This document shows, piece after piece, positions 1 through 9,965 of a stretch of 64,000 nt of DNA. The stretch is taken from positions 51,294 to 115,293 of the forward strand of contig JALWGC010000012.1 in the NCBI GenBank assembly GCA_027038835.1, given 5' to 3'. The position numbers were made by a program, and so were the translations under genes. The notes under the pieces were generated by a model that saw only the letters and a program-made list of their open reading frames with translations, did no database searches and was not told the DNA's origin. The stretch comes from Helicobacteraceae bacterium. Lineage in GTDB: Bacteria > Campylobacterota > Campylobacteria > Campylobacterales > Sulfurimonadaceae. The number at the start of each line of letters is the position of its first letter. Positions within the stretch are counted from its first letter, which is position 1.

Positions 1-344
1 TTCTCGACCACTACTCGTTGATGGTGGATTCTATGGAGTTGATCGTACTCGATTTGGCAAAAGACGAGCTCTACAAACGAAGCGTCGAGGAGCTGTTTCG
101 CATTTTCCACAACATCAAATCGGCCGCCGGTTTTTTGGAAATAGAACCTATACGCAAACTCGCAGCTTTCGTAGAAAGCGTACTCGAAGAGCTGCGTACC
201 AAAGAGGGAAAAGCCAACGACGACACTATCAACTGGTTACTAAGTGTCAGCGATCAGTTTTCGGCGTGGGAGCGTGACTTGAACAACGATACGGAGCTTA
301 CGCCTATCCCTTACGCTTTGCTCAAAATACCAGATTTAGGATGA
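1..344 (+). CDS. Hpt-domain protein, C-terminal part (5' end outside window)
   Basis: The frame is open from the first bases of the window, so the start lies upstream. The visible ~110 residues contain a phosphotransfer-type helix with the motif FHNIKSAAGFLEI, in which His is the likely phospho-accepting residue of an Hpt domain. Such domains relay phosphate between receiver domains or from chemotaxis-like kinases. The gene ends only 4 nt before trpA, and the RBS-like TTTAGGA for trpA overlaps its stop codon. Whether further domains precede the Hpt part cannot be seen. Confidence 0.7.
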   Translation, partial: LDHYSLMVDSMELIVLDLAKDELYKRSVEELFRIFHNIKSAAGFLEIEPIRKLAAFVESVLEELRTKEGKANDDTINWLLSVSDQFSAWERDLNNDTELTPIPYALLKIPDLG

Positions 345-348
345 ACCA

Positions 349-1092
349 TTGAATAAACAACTCGTAGCCTACATTACAAGCGCATATCCGGATAAGAACT
401 TCACAAGCGATTTGGCACTTGCACTTACCCAAAACGGTGTCGATACGATCGAATTGGGTATCCCCTTTTCCGACCCCGTAGCGGATGGGCCGCTTATAGA
501 AAAAGCGAACCAACTCTCGCTTCGAAACGGTTTTCGCTTCAGCGACACCGTAGAGATAACCAAAGAGATTAGCGACAAGGTCGATTTGCTTTGGATGGGG
601 TATTTCAACAGCTTCTATCAGCAAGGTTTGGACAAGCTTCTGCCTCTTTCGAAACAACTCGGTCTTGGAGGCTACATCATTCCCGATTTACCCCATGAAG
701 AAACGCTTCGCTACAAGGAGCTTTTTGCACAAAACGGCCTTGTCAACATCGCTTTCGTCGCACCGACAGACTCAAAAGAGCGCATAGAAACCATAGTGCA
801 AGACGCACAGAAGTTCATCTATATGGTTGCCTATACGGGGATAACGGGAAGCGGTAAAGACGAAAATCTCGAGCCCTTCATAAACGACATCAAAACTTTT
901 ACCGACACACCCGTATTCGTAGGGTTCGGCGTCAATGCCAAAACGGCAAAAGCCAAAGCGAAACATAGTGACGGTGTGATTGTCGGAAGCGCTTTTATAG
1001 ATATCTTGCTACAAGAAAACCTCACGCACACCCAAAAGATAGAGCGCTGCTGCGAGCTTGCAAAAGTGATAAAAGAGGAAATAAACGCCTAA
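349..1092 (+). CDS. trpA: Tryptophan synthase alpha subunit
   Basis: Cleaves indole-3-glycerol phosphate to indole, which passes to TrpB for condensation with serine. The 247-residue TIM-barrel has the catalytic pair expected for TrpA: Glu35 in TIELGIPFSDP and Asp46 in VADGP. The phosphate-binding GFGV and GSA loops near the C terminus are present. The start codon is TTG at 349, right after the Hpt gene, with an AGGA element over the preceding stop. No other trp genes are in the window, so the pathway genes are dispersed. A hairpin overlapping its stop separates it from convergent secF. Confidence 0.95.
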   Translation: MNKQLVAYITSAYPDKNFTSDLALALTQNGVDTIELGIPFSDPVADGPLIEKANQLSLRNGFRFSDTVEITKEISDKVDLLWMGYFNSFYQQGLDKLLPLSKQLGLGGYIIPDLPHEETLRYKELFAQNGLVNIAFVAPTDSKERIETIVQDAQKFIYMVAYTGITGSGKDENLEPFINDIKTFTDTPVFVGFGVNAKTAKAKAKHSDGVIVGSAFIDILLQENLTHTQKIERCCELAKVIKEEINA

Positions 1093-1103
1093 AAAGGCGT
1101 TTT
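1083..1103. terminator. Bidirectional terminator between trpA and secF
   Basis: AAACGCC and GGCGTTT form a 7-bp stem around an A-rich loop, and T-rich sequence follows on both strands. The stem overlaps the trpA stop codon and lies just past the secF stop, so one hairpin can serve both convergent genes. Confidence 0.65.
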
Positions 1104-1107
1104 GCGT

Positions 1108-2079
1108 TTATACCATCCCACCTTCGAACTGTGCACGGAGTTTCTCTTTCTCCGCTTCTCTTTTGGCTTTCTCGGCGAGTTTGGCACGGTAGTTTTTCAC
1201 ATCGAAACCAAACCAAAGCAGTATCGGTGAAGCGACGAAAATCGACGAATATGTCCCAACGACTATCCCTACTAGCATAGTGAAACTAAACGGATAGATA
1301 ATCTCTCCGCCAAAAAGGAAAAGGGTCAAGATAACGAAGAAAGTCGTCAGTGAAGTAAGGGTCGTTCTCGAGAGCGTTTTGGTGATCGACTCGTTGATAA
1401 TCCCCTCGAGATTCGTTTCTTTGGAGGTAACTATCCCTTCTCTGATTCTGTCGAAGACGATGATGGTATCGTTGAGGGAATAGCCAAGCAAAGTTAGCAA
1501 TGCCGCCAAAACATCCAGATTGACATCGACTTGGAAGAGGCTGATAGCCCCCATAGCGATCGATACGTCATGAACGAGTGCGAAAATCGAAGCGACCGCG
1601 AAACGCCACTCGAATCGAAACGCGACGTAGATAAGTATCGCGCCGATTGCCAAAAACATCGCCATAAGCCCCTTCTCGCGAAGCTCGCTTCCCACTTTCG
1701 GTCCGACGATATCGACTCGGCGTATCTCGAATTTTCCCGTTCCCTCAAGCTTTTTTCGAACCACATCGCCGATATCTTGCTGCACATCCTTAGAAGAGGT
1801 TTTCATGCGTATAACCACCTCATCGGGTGAACCGAACTCCGTTATCGAAGCGTCTTGAAAAAGCGGGTCACCTTTTAGGCGTTCTCGCATCTCTTCTATG
1901 GGAGCTTTTTTGTCGTATTTTACCTGAACGATCGTCCCCCCGGCGAAATCGATACCGTAATTAAGCCCCTTAGTCGCCAAAAGTGCATAAGACGCTATTA
2001 TCAAAAAAAGCGAAATAGCTATCGCGATTTTCGATTTGCCCATGAAATTGTAGGGTCTTGTATATTTGAAAAATTCCAT
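1108..2079 (-). CDS. secF: Protein translocase subunit SecF
   Basis: Inner-membrane partner of SecD that uses proton motive force to help complete SecYEG export. The 323-residue protein has an N-terminal membrane helix, the signature GLNYGIDFAGGT at the start of the periplasmic loop, and a C-terminal block of about five membrane helices. The ATG at 2079 is chosen because it follows the secD stop by 2 nt; an upstream in-frame start would lie inside secD and add eight residues not expected in the family. Cotranscribed as yajC-secD-secF. Confidence 0.95.
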   Translation of the reverse strand: MEFFKYTRPYNFMGKSKIAIAISLFLIIASYALLATKGLNYGIDFAGGTIVQVKYDKKAPIEEMRERLKGDPLFQDASITEFGSPDEVVIRMKTSSKDVQQDIGDVVRKKLEGTGKFEIRRVDIVGPKVGSELREKGLMAMFLAIGAILIYVAFRFEWRFAVASIFALVHDVSIAMGAISLFQVDVNLDVLAALLTLLGYSLNDTIIVFDRIREGIVTSKETNLEGIINESITKTLSRTTLTSLTTFFVILTLFLFGGEIIYPFSFTMLVGIVVGTYSSIFVASPILLWFGFDVKNYRAKLAEKAKREAEKEKLRAQFEGGMV

Positions 2080-2081
2080 AA

Positions 2082-3647
2082 TTACGCCTTTATCCCAAAC
2101 CAAAAATAGTTGTCTTTACTTTTTGCTATCTTTTTCTCAAGCATCTCGTAAATACCATGTGTACCGAGAATCGCCGTAAGCATCGACGCCAAGATACCGA
2201 TACTCATCGTGATAGCGAACCCTTTGATAGCCCCCGTACCGTACACATACAGTACGACTGCGGCTATAAGGGTGGTGATGTTGGCATCCAAAATCGCGCT
2301 CATCGCGTTGGAGTAACCATCTTCTATCGCTTTGTGGATAGAAACTCCCTCGCGCAGAAGTTCGCGTATCCGCTCACTGATGATGACGTTGGCATCGACC
2401 GCCATACCGACTGTCAGAACTATCCCCGCCATCCCCGGCAATGTAAGTGTCGCACCAAAAAGCGCCATAACGGCAAGAATCAAAAAGAGGTTCACCACAA
2501 GCGCGATATTGGCTATGACTCCGGCCATTCTATAATACACCACCATAAAAATCATAACGAGAACGAAACCGCTAATAAGCGCTATCATACTCGCTTTGAT
2601 GCTATCTGCCCCAAGGCTCGGTCCTACACTACGTTTTTCAAGCATATAAATAGGCGCCAAAAGCGCACCGCTTCTAAGTGCTATAGCCAAGTCCTTGGCT
2701 TCTACAACGGTGTAGTTACCCGAAATCTGTCCGCTTCCTCCGCCGATTCGCTCGTTGATTTTCGGATCGGAATACACTTTCCCATCAAGCACGATTGCAA
2801 GGCGCTTTCCAACATTTTTACCGGTAAAATCACCGAATATCTCCGCACCCTCGGCATTGAGCGTAAAGTTGATTACAGGACGGTTGTTTTGATCGAACCC
2901 TACATGCGCGTCTGTGAGCATATCCCCTTCTATAATCGGTATCTCTTTGACGAGATATTTTATTTTCGGATTTTTCACATCACTGAGAATCACATCGCCG
3001 TACTCGGCGGCATCGTCGTCGCTCATCTGGTAAACACGCGCGGCTCGCTCTTCATCTACCGCCATCAGCTCCAAACGTGCCGCACGGCTGATAAGCTCAC
3101 GAGCTCGCTGCTCATCGGCGGCACTTTTGATACCCGCAAGTTCCACAAGGATGCTTCCATCTCCTTGTTTGGCGACAAGCGGCTCGCTAAGGCCGAACTG
3201 GTCGAGTCTGTTTCGTATCGTCTCTATCGCTTGGTCGATAGCATGTTTTTTCGTTTTTTCTATCTCTTTGGGGGTAAGTGTTAGTTGCACTTTCTCGCCA
3301 TTAAACGCGACTTTCACCCCTTTGAGGTTTTTAAGATACTCTTCTATTTTCGATTTGTCATCACTATCTAAAAGAGTGAAACTCACCCCTTTGTCATCGA
3401 AGTTCAAATCATCTATCAAGATGTCGTTTTTTTCGCTAAAACGTTTTATACTCGCAGCTATCGACTTTACATGCGACTTGACCGCCTCTTCGGTCTTGAC
3501 CCCAAGGAGCATATGCAGCCCCCCTTGCAAGTCAAGCCCCAATGTCACCTTTTTACCCGCAGGCAAATTGAGCAAAGAAGGAACGGAAAAAACGAGCCCG
3601 AAAACTAATGCCAACGCAAAAATGATTACTCTGTAATTAAGCTTCAT
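2082..3647 (-). CDS. secD: Protein translocase subunit SecD
   Basis: Works with SecF and YajC at the inner membrane in late protein export. The 521-residue protein shows an N-terminal helix, the D1 signature [12 protein letters not shown], a large periplasmic region, and a C-terminal membrane block with [16 protein letters not shown], typical of SecD/RND proteins. ATG at 3647 (MKLNYRV) is preferred over a TTG two codons upstream. The start overlaps the yajC stop by 11 nt, implying translational coupling. Confidence 0.95.
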   Translation of the reverse strand: MKLNYRVIIFALALVFGLVFSVPSLLNLPAGKKVTLGLDLQGGLHMLLGVKTEEAVKSHVKSIAASIKRFSEKNDILIDDLNFDDKGVSFTLLDSDDKSKIEEYLKNLKGVKVAFNGEKVQLTLTPKEIEKTKKHAIDQAIETIRNRLDQFGLSEPLVAKQGDGSILVELAGIKSAADEQRARELISRAARLELMAVDEERAARVYQMSDDDAAEYGDVILSDVKNPKIKYLVKEIPIIEGDMLTDAHVGFDQNNRPVINFTLNAEGAEIFGDFTGKNVGKRLAIVLDGKVYSDPKINERIGGGSGQISGNYTVVEAKDLAIALRSGALLAPIYMLEKRSVGPSLGADSIKASMIALISGFVLVMIFMVVYYRMAGVIANIALVVNLFLILAVMALFGATLTLPGMAGIVLTVGMAVDANVIISERIRELLREGVSIHKAIEDGYSNAMSAILDANITTLIAAVVLYVYGTGAIKGFAITMSIGILASMLTAILGTHGIYEMLEKKIAKSKDNYFWFGIKA

Positions 3648-3903
3648 CCCCAAACTTTCTTAGTACGAACTCTTTTTCCAAACGAACGATAACATCGTCG
3701 TTGAGTTTGATTTTGAGAAATTGCTCCTCCACTTTGTACACTTCGGCTATAAATCCGCCTCCGGTCACTATCTTGTCCCCTTTTTTAAGCGATTCTATCA
3801 TCTCTTTTTTCTTTTTCGCTTCTTGCTGTTGCGGTCGTATAATCACGAAGTACATGATTGCGATCAAAAATATAAACGGAAGTAACTGTCCGAGTATCTC
3901 CAT
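3637..3903 (-). CDS. yajC: Preprotein translocase subunit YajC
   Basis: Small single-span protein that associates with SecDF. The 88 residues contain one membrane helix near residues 8-24 ([16 protein letters not shown]), the conserved [13 protein letters not shown] segment and [10 protein letters not shown], all diagnostic of YajC. It is first in the yajC-secD-secF operon; a TATAAT box sits at 3936-3941 on the minus strand, with an AAAGGTG ribosome site ahead of the ATG. Confidence 0.95.
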   Translation of the reverse strand: MEILGQLLPFIFLIAIMYFVIIRPQQQEAKKKKEMIESLKKGDKIVTGGGFIAEVYKVEEQFLKIKLNDDVIVRLEKEFVLRKFGDEA

Positions 3904-3935
3904 TCTTTCACCTTTTTTAAAAAATTTCTGCTCGG

Positions 3936-3941
3936 ATTATA
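3936..3941 (-). promoter_or_regulatory. -10 box for yajC-secD-secF
   Basis: TATAAT on the minus strand, about 33 nt upstream of the yajC start, leaving a leader of roughly 25 nt. It is back to back with the lnt promoter; no clear -35 is seen, as is common in this phylum. Confidence 0.55.
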
Positions 3942-3963
3942 CTTAAAATATACTAACACTTTG

Positions 3964-3969
3964 TATAAT
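3964..3969 (+). promoter_or_regulatory. -10 box directly in front of lnt
   Basis: TATAAT ends only 6 nt before the lnt ATG at 3976, so transcription would begin at or next to the start codon. No Shine-Dalgarno fits in that space. Confidence 0.5.
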
Positions 3970-3975
3970 TGCGCC

Positions 3976-5223
3976 ATGTTTAGAACCATATCGAGATTCA
4001 TAGATTCGAAAAAACTTTTTCACCAAACCATCGTCGCTTTAATGACCGCCGTTTTTTTCAGCGCGTTCATCTACCTAAGCGATTTGGGCGTAGAGCTAAA
4101 AGTGCTTAACACCCTAGACGCTCTTGTCGCTTTTTGGCTTTTGCTGCATGTACCAAAACGCACCCTCCTCTTAAGCGGATTTTTCATCGGGATTTTTTGG
4201 TTCTACTGGATAAGCTACAGCTTCAAATACACCGGCAACGGCTATATCGCCCCGTTTATAGTTTTGGGATTTGGCGTAGTCTATATGCTCTATTTCGGCG
4301 TTGCCGCACTTTCAGACAAGCCCTATATCCGCGCGTTCATACTTTTTCTCGTCTCCTTCTACGCGCCGCTTCATTTCAACTGGATGCAACTTAGCCTCCC
4401 TTTTGTAGAGAGTTATATAGGGATTTACAAATGGCAGCTCGCACTCGTTCTTGGTGCACTTTCGCTTTACGAACTCGTTCCTAAAAAAGAGCTTCGCCCC
4501 CTTGTGCTTGTTTTGCTGCTAGGTGCGCTGAATCTTTTTACCCCTTACCCTCCAAGAGAGGACGCGCCGCTGAAAATAAAACTTGTCCAAACCGATGTCA
4601 AACAAGAAGAAAAATGGACAAAAGCCGCTCTTAGACCGACCGTTTTGATGATATACCGCCAAATAGAACAAGCCGCCAAAGAGGGCTACGACCTTGTCGT
4701 GCTGCCAGAGTCGGTCGTACCGTTGTTTCTGAACAAAAATCCAAAACTTGTCGAACAACTCCAATGCCTCGCAACCGACATCGACGTCGTTTTGGGTGCA
4801 CTCTACTACGAAGGGGGAAAAAACTACAACGTCGCTTACCATTTCGACCAAAACGGTAACTTCGAAATAGCCAAAAAGGTGGTTCTTGTCCCTTTTGGAG
4901 AGTACATTCCCCTGCCGAAATTTATGCAAAAATGGGTCAACGACACCTTTTTTGGCGGCGCTAGCGATTTCACCACCGCGAAAAAACCGCATGACTTCAC
5001 CATACAAGGGGTCGAATTTCGAGCCGCTATCTGCTACGAAGCGACAACCAAAGAGCTTTTTGCAAACAACCCTCGCTACATGATAGCTATCAGCAATAAC
5101 GCATGGTTCGCTCCCTCCATAGAACCGACATTGCAAAACCTCCTTATGCGCTATTACGCACGTAAACACGGTACTACCATCTACCACAGCGCCAACTTCA
5201 GAGGTACGGGGGTGGTTAAGTAA
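3976..5223 (+). CDS. lnt: Apolipoprotein N-acyltransferase
   Basis: Adds the third acyl chain to the N-terminal cysteine of lipoproteins in the inner membrane. The 415-residue protein has several N-terminal membrane helices (to about residue 190), then a carbon-nitrogen-hydrolase domain with the expected triad: Glu in VVLPESV, Lys in AKKVVLVPFGEY, and Cys in AAICYEA. The sequence stops soon after the nitrilase fold and lacks the extra C-terminal membrane helix of the E. coli enzyme; I believe short ends occur in this phylum but could not check. ATG at 3976 is used rather than TTG at 3961, because the TATAAT box lies in between. Confidence 0.88.
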   Translation: MFRTISRFIDSKKLFHQTIVALMTAVFFSAFIYLSDLGVELKVLNTLDALVAFWLLLHVPKRTLLLSGFFIGIFWFYWISYSFKYTGNGYIAPFIVLGFGVVYMLYFGVAALSDKPYIRAFILFLVSFYAPLHFNWMQLSLPFVESYIGIYKWQLALVLGALSLYELVPKKELRPLVLVLLLGALNLFTPYPPREDAPLKIKLVQTDVKQEEKWTKAALRPTVLMIYRQIEQAAKEGYDLVVLPESVVPLFLNKNPKLVEQLQCLATDIDVVLGALYYEGGKNYNVAYHFDQNGNFEIAKKVVLVPFGEYIPLPKFMQKWVNDTFFGGASDFTTAKKPHDFTIQGVEFRAAICYEATTKELFANNPRYMIAISNNAWFAPSIEPTLQNLLMRYYARKHGTTIYHSANFRGTGVVK

Positions 5224-5257
5224 TGAGGCATAAATAATTTTGTTAAATTATTTTAGG

Positions 5258-5263
5258 TATAAT
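5258..5263 (+). promoter_or_regulatory. -10 box for ppk1
   Basis: TATAAT in an AT-rich spacer (GGTATAATAG), 27 nt before the ppk1 ATG. Confidence 0.5.
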
Positions 5264-5290
5264 AGAAAAAAATCATAATGGATATTATCG

Positions 5291-7387
5291 ATGCAAAATC
5301 TCAAAAACCCTCAACTCTACATAAACCGAGAACTTTCATGGCTACAGTTCAACACGCGCGTTCTCAAACTCGCACAAGATGAAACACTCCCACCCCTTGA
5401 GCGACTGAAGTTCCTCGCCATCTACGGAACGAATCTCGATGAATTCTACATGATTCGCGTAGCCGGTTTGAAAAAACTTTTCAACGCCGGAATCATCGTC
5501 TCGGGAGCAGACAAGCTCACACCTCTTGAGCAGCTAAAGAGTATTCGCGAATATCTTCACCGTGAACAGCAAGTAGTCGAACACTGCAAAGTCGAAATTT
5601 TCAAGCTACTGGAGAACTACGGGATATCGGTCAAGAACTACGATGAAGTGAGCACACAAAAACGGCATCAACTCAACGAAAAGTTCTTCAAAGACATCTA
5701 CCATCTCGTCATCCCGATTGCCGTCGATTCGACCCACCCTTTTCCACACCTCAACAACCTTAGTTTCGGGCTTGTAGTCAAACTCCAAGATACCGAAAAC
5801 GAAGATATAGTGCGGTTTGGAATCGTGCGGATTCCAAGGGTGCTTGACCGTTTCATCGACCTTGAAGACGGTAAATTCGTCCCTATCGAAAGTATCGTCG
5901 CCAAACATATCGATACCCTTTTCCCCGGTTACGAGCTTATCAAGCAGATGCCGTTTCGAGTGACACGTAACGCCGACATCGCCATCGAGGAAGAGGAAGC
6001 CGACGATTTCATGGAGATGCTCGAAGAGGGACTGAAACTACGTAAAAAAGGGGAAATGGTTCGCCTTGAAGTGGGTGAAGGGGGCGATGAGGAGCTCATA
6101 GCGTTTCTCAATCGTCACATCAACGTGTACAAAGAGGACATCTACACTTTCAACACCTGCCTCAACCTCTCGAGTCTTTGGCAGATAGTAGGGAGTAAAA
6201 ATTTCGCGCACCTGCTTCTTCCACAGTTCAAACCGAAAATCCTTCCGCCTCTCGATAGTGAAAACATCTTCACGGCGATGGAAAAAGAGGATATTCTACT
6301 CTACCACCCGTATGAGAGTTTCGAACCGGTGGTGAAGTTCATCCAAGATGCCGCAAAAGACCCGAGTGTCGTTTCTATCAAGATGACGCTCTATCGCGCA
6401 GGCACGAACTCACCCATCGTCAAAGCGTTGATGGATGCGAGCGAAAGCGGTAAACAAGTAACGGTGATGGTGGAACTCAAAGCGCGTTTTGACGAAGAGA
6501 ACAACCTTGTGTGGGCAAAAGCGCTCGAAAATGCCGGCGCACACGTCATCTACGGTATCAAAGGGTTCAAAGTACATGCAAAAGCGGCTTTGGTTACAAA
6601 ACGATTGGACAACGAACTGATACAATACGCTCACCTTGGAACCGGTAACTACAACCCAAGCACGGCGAAAATGTACACCGACTTTAGTTACTTCACATCC
6701 AAAAAAGAGGTAACGGACGATTTGACCCGTTTTTTCCATTTTCTTACCGGCTTTAGCAAAAAAGGGAAACTCAACGAACTCTACATGTCTCCATCGCAAA
6801 TAAAACCGAAAGTCCTCTCGCTTATCCAAAACGAAGCGCGTAAAGGGAAAGATGGGCACATCATCGCCAAAGTCAACTCACTTGTCGATGACGATGTTAT
6901 CCGCGCTTTGTACAAAGCTTCCATCGCGGGCGTCAAAATAGAGCTTATAGTACGGGGGATTTGCTGTTTGCGACCGGGAATCAAAGGGGTGAGCGAAAAT
7001 ATTCGTGTTATCTCGATTGTCGGAAAATACCTCGAACACCCAAGAGCGTTCTATTTCAAAAACGACGCATCGCAAGTGTACATCTCGAGTGCCGATTGGA
7101 TGCCGCGCAACCTCATCCGCCGTATCGAGCTTTTCAGCGCCGTCAAACACGAACCGTCCAAAGAGAAAATCATCCAAATCCTCAAACTTCAATGTGCCGA
7201 CAACGCAACCGCACATGAACTCCAAAGCGACGGTAGTTACATCAAGGTAAAACCAAAAGAGGGGCAAAAACCTATAAACAACCACAAACTTCTCGAAGAG
7301 TATGTCAACAAAATCTCAAAAGCGACCAAAAAGGACACCCCGAGTCAAGTCCAATTGCTCGCCCAGCGACTATTTATAGAAAGTTAG
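5291..7387 (+). CDS. ppk1: Polyphosphate kinase 1
   Basis: Reversibly makes inorganic polyphosphate from ATP. The 698 residues match the family length and order: N-terminal helical domain (LYINRELSWLQFN), middle domain, and two phospholipase-D-like C-terminal domains. The autophosphorylated His is expected in KVHAKAALVTKR, followed by the hallmark YAHLGTGNYNPSTAKMYTDFS region; a second conserved region is near RGICCLRPGIKG. Only a weak GGA ribosome site precedes the ATG. The next gene starts 9 nt downstream, so the two are likely cotranscribed. Confidence 0.96.
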   Translation: MQNLKNPQLYINRELSWLQFNTRVLKLAQDETLPPLERLKFLAIYGTNLDEFYMIRVAGLKKLFNAGIIVSGADKLTPLEQLKSIREYLHREQQVVEHCKVEIFKLLENYGISVKNYDEVSTQKRHQLNEKFFKDIYHLVIPIAVDSTHPFPHLNNLSFGLVVKLQDTENEDIVRFGIVRIPRVLDRFIDLEDGKFVPIESIVAKHIDTLFPGYELIKQMPFRVTRNADIAIEEEEADDFMEMLEEGLKLRKKGEMVRLEVGEGGDEELIAFLNRHINVYKEDIYTFNTCLNLSSLWQIVGSKNFAHLLLPQFKPKILPPLDSENIFTAMEKEDILLYHPYESFEPVVKFIQDAAKDPSVVSIKMTLYRAGTNSPIVKALMDASESGKQVTVMVELKARFDEENNLVWAKALENAGAHVIYGIKGFKVHAKAALVTKRLDNELIQYAHLGTGNYNPSTAKMYTDFSYFTSKKEVTDDLTRFFHFLTGFSKKGKLNELYMSPSQIKPKVLSLIQNEARKGKDGHIIAKVNSLVDDDVIRALYKASIAGVKIELIVRGICCLRPGIKGVSENIRVISIVGKYLEHPRAFYFKNDASQVYISSADWMPRNLIRRIELFSAVKHEPSKEKIIQILKLQCADNATAHELQSDGSYIKVKPKEGQKPINNHKLLEEYVNKISKATKKDTPSQVQLLAQRLFIES

Positions 7388-7396
7388 GAGAATCCC

Positions 7397-7924
7397 ATGA
7401 TACACGATTACAAAGAGATGACCCCGAAAATCGGGCAAAGAAGCTGGATAGCCCCAAGCGCGGACGTCATAGGCGATGTCGAGATAGGTCAAGAATGTTC
7501 CATCTGGTTCGGTGCTATCGTACGAGGCGACGTGCATTTCATCAAGATAGGCGATAGAACCAACATCCAAGATTTGAGCATGGTGCATGTCACCCACTAC
7601 AAAAAAAAGCGCGTAGAAACAGACGGCAACCCTACAATCATCGGTAACGACGTAACTATCGGTCACAGAGTGATGCTTCATGGATGCACCATAGAAGATG
7701 CGTGTCTTATAGGGATGAGTACGACTATTTTGGATGGAGCGGTGATTAGCAAAGAAAGCATAGTGGGTGCCGGTAGTTTGGTCACCAAGAACAAAGTGTT
7801 CCCTCCGCGAAGCCTTATTATGGGAAGTCCCGCGAAAGTTGTCAGAACCTTGAGCGAAGAGGAGGTGAAAGAGCTTTACGCAAGTGCCGCAAGATACGTC
7901 AAATTCAAAAACGATTATGCATAA
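7397..7924 (+). CDS. Gamma-carbonic-anhydrase-like hexapeptide-repeat protein (YrdA family)
   Basis: A 175-residue left-handed beta-helix protein with hexapeptide repeats (IGDVEIG, IGNDVTIG, IGMSTTILDGAVI). Histidines in SMVHVTH and IGHRVMLHGC sit where gamma-class carbonic anhydrases bind zinc, so it may bind metal; enzymatic activity is not certain because many YrdA/PaaY-like members have unknown substrates. A good AGGAG site overlaps the ppk1 stop region. No acyl- or nucleotide-transferase domain is attached. Confidence 0.85.
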   Translation: MIHDYKEMTPKIGQRSWIAPSADVIGDVEIGQECSIWFGAIVRGDVHFIKIGDRTNIQDLSMVHVTHYKKKRVETDGNPTIIGNDVTIGHRVMLHGCTIEDACLIGMSTTILDGAVISKESIVGAGSLVTKNKVFPPRSLIMGSPAKVVRTLSEEEVKELYASAARYVKFKNDYA

Positions 7925-8077
7925 GTTCACCTTGAAGTAGAATAACTACTACTGCAGTGATTTTCCTACAAATTTGAACGAAACTCATCTCATTGGATAG
8001 GAAATTATTTATGCCTTATTACTTAAATATAAGGATATCTTCGTTACAGTATTGAACGCTATTTCTCAAGGACAAAA

Positions 8078-9928
8078 ATGAACAGCAACAAAAAGTTACT
8101 ACTGATAGTCACTGTCATGCTATTGGTACTTATGGTGGCGATCGTCGTCAACGTTGCACTCAATTTCAGAAACTACTCCTACAAAAGTGCGCTCGATAAA
8201 GCGAAAGCGACTGCGACATACGTTCAAGACGGACTGACGGCACATATGGTAAACGGTATCATGGACAAACGGGAATTTTTCCTCAACAACATCAAAAACC
8301 ACAAAGAGATACAGAACTTCTGGATTATCCGCGCTCCTAACGTCATCAAACAATTCGGTCCGGGTTTCAAAAACGAAGGGGTACGCGACGGCATAGACGA
8401 AAACGTGCTCAAAAGCGGCAAACTCGCCTACACGGTCAAGGAAAACTCCGACAAAGCGATACTGCGCGTAACTATCCCATACAAAGCAAGCGCGTACGGC
8501 TCTCCAAACTGTTTGCAATGTCATGACGCCAAAGAGGGGGATGTTCTTGGAGCCATCTCGGTCGAGTTCGACATCACCGACACAAGGTATGTAGGGATTA
8601 TGACCGTAGGCAAAATCATTTTGATAAATCTCGTTTTTCTCATAATCGCACTTTTTGGTGTCAACTACTTCTTCAAGCCGATTATGAACCTCTTTAGCGA
8701 ACTGGGCAAAATGATTCGCTACGCCCATATGGGTGATTATTCCAAAAGGATAACGCTCAATGTCCAAGGGGAAGGAAAAGAGGTAGTCCAGCAGATAAAC
8801 ACCCTTTTTGAAAAACTCGATTCCACTTTCAACGATTTGAAAAACAGCCTATCGACATTCGTTACAAGCTCGAGAATCACGTGTGAAAACCCGCTTGAAG
8901 AATCGAGAAAAATCATCAACGAGCTTTCCAATATCTACAAGTTCAAAAAAACGATCGAACTCGATAGCACCTACAAAGATATCTTCACCCGTATCTACTA
9001 CGTGCTCGAGGAGCAATTCGATTTGAAAAACTACAAAGTCTATCTTATCGACAAAGAAAAAAACGAAAGAGAACTGCTGCATAAACACGGTAGCGAGCTT
9101 TTGTGCGAATGTTCGAGCATAGACAAAAACGCCGATATGTGCAGAGCCTATAGAACACGAACCGAAGTGATGTCGGTCGATTTCGAAAACGTATGCCAGC
9201 ACTGTGAAGTCAAAGAGAAAGAAACCGAGTACATCTGTGTACCGTTTGATATCAATTCCGAAGTCGCGTTCATCGTCTCGATATATACCCAAAATCCGCA
9301 AGAGTACAAACAGATTCAATCGGAACTCAAACATATAGAAAACTATTTCGATGCAGCGAAACCTGTTCTTGAAAGCAAACTCTTGATGCAAAAACTCAAA
9401 GAATCTTCCCTCAAAGACGGTCTGACGGGTCTTTACAACAGAAGATTTCTCGAAAACTTCATAGAAAAGTTCACCAAACAAGCCGATAGAGCCGCAAAAA
9501 CATACGCGGTTATGATGATAGACATCGACTTCTTCAAAATGGTCAACGATACCTACGGACACGATGTCGGCGATACCGTCATCAAAGAGCTTGCGCGTGT
9601 GTTGAAATCGAGCATTCGCGCTTCCGATATGGCTATCCGTTACGGCGGCGAAGAGTTTTTGGTCATGCTCTACAACCCAGAAAAAGCCAAAGTCCTCGAA
9701 ATCGCAACTACCATCGCCGAAAAATTCAAAAGCATAGAGTTCTACGCAGCCGGAACGACGTTCAAAAAGACTTTAAGCATCGGTATCGCTTACTATCCTG
9801 AACAAGCCGAATCGATATGGCAGGCTATCAAATACGCCGATACCGCCTTATACGAAGCCAAAAACAACGGTAGAGACCAAGTTGTGGAGTTCAACGCCAC
9901 TATGTACGAAAACGGTGAGCAGTACTAA
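8078..9928 (+). CDS. Membrane diguanylate cyclase with periplasmic heme-binding sensor
   Basis: A 616-residue signalling protein that should make cyclic di-GMP. Order: membrane helix at ~7-29; periplasmic domain of the DUF3365/Tll0287-like type with a c-type heme motif CLQCH at 145-149; membrane helix at ~177-199; HAMP-like linker; a GAF-like region with clustered cysteines (343, 345, 355, 373, 376); and a GGDEF domain with an intact GGEEF at 523-527. The heme points to redox or gas (NO, CO, O2) sensing. The cytoplasmic cysteine set may bind Zn or Fe-S. It stands alone; AAGGACAAAAATG gives the start. The upstream 150 nt hold no obvious structured RNA. Confidence 0.87.
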   Translation: MNSNKKLLLIVTVMLLVLMVAIVVNVALNFRNYSYKSALDKAKATATYVQDGLTAHMVNGIMDKREFFLNNIKNHKEIQNFWIIRAPNVIKQFGPGFKNEGVRDGIDENVLKSGKLAYTVKENSDKAILRVTIPYKASAYGSPNCLQCHDAKEGDVLGAISVEFDITDTRYVGIMTVGKIILINLVFLIIALFGVNYFFKPIMNLFSELGKMIRYAHMGDYSKRITLNVQGEGKEVVQQINTLFEKLDSTFNDLKNSLSTFVTSSRITCENPLEESRKIINELSNIYKFKKTIELDSTYKDIFTRIYYVLEEQFDLKNYKVYLIDKEKNERELLHKHGSELLCECSSIDKNADMCRAYRTRTEVMSVDFENVCQHCEVKEKETEYICVPFDINSEVAFIVSIYTQNPQEYKQIQSELKHIENYFDAAKPVLESKLLMQKLKESSLKDGLTGLYNRRFLENFIEKFTKQADRAAKTYAVMMIDIDFFKMVNDTYGHDVGDTVIKELARVLKSSIRASDMAIRYGGEEFLVMLYNPEKAKVLEIATTIAEKFKSIEFYAAGTTFKKTLSIGIAYYPEQAESIWQAIKYADTALYEAKNNGRDQVVEFNATMYENGEQY

Positions 9929-9965
9929 AAAAACAGATAAGAAAAAAGAAGATTGCAGCTAAAGG

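Noticed and set aside
2157..3284. Open frame of 375 codons antisense to secD
   Set aside because: Mirror frame of a well-supported gene.
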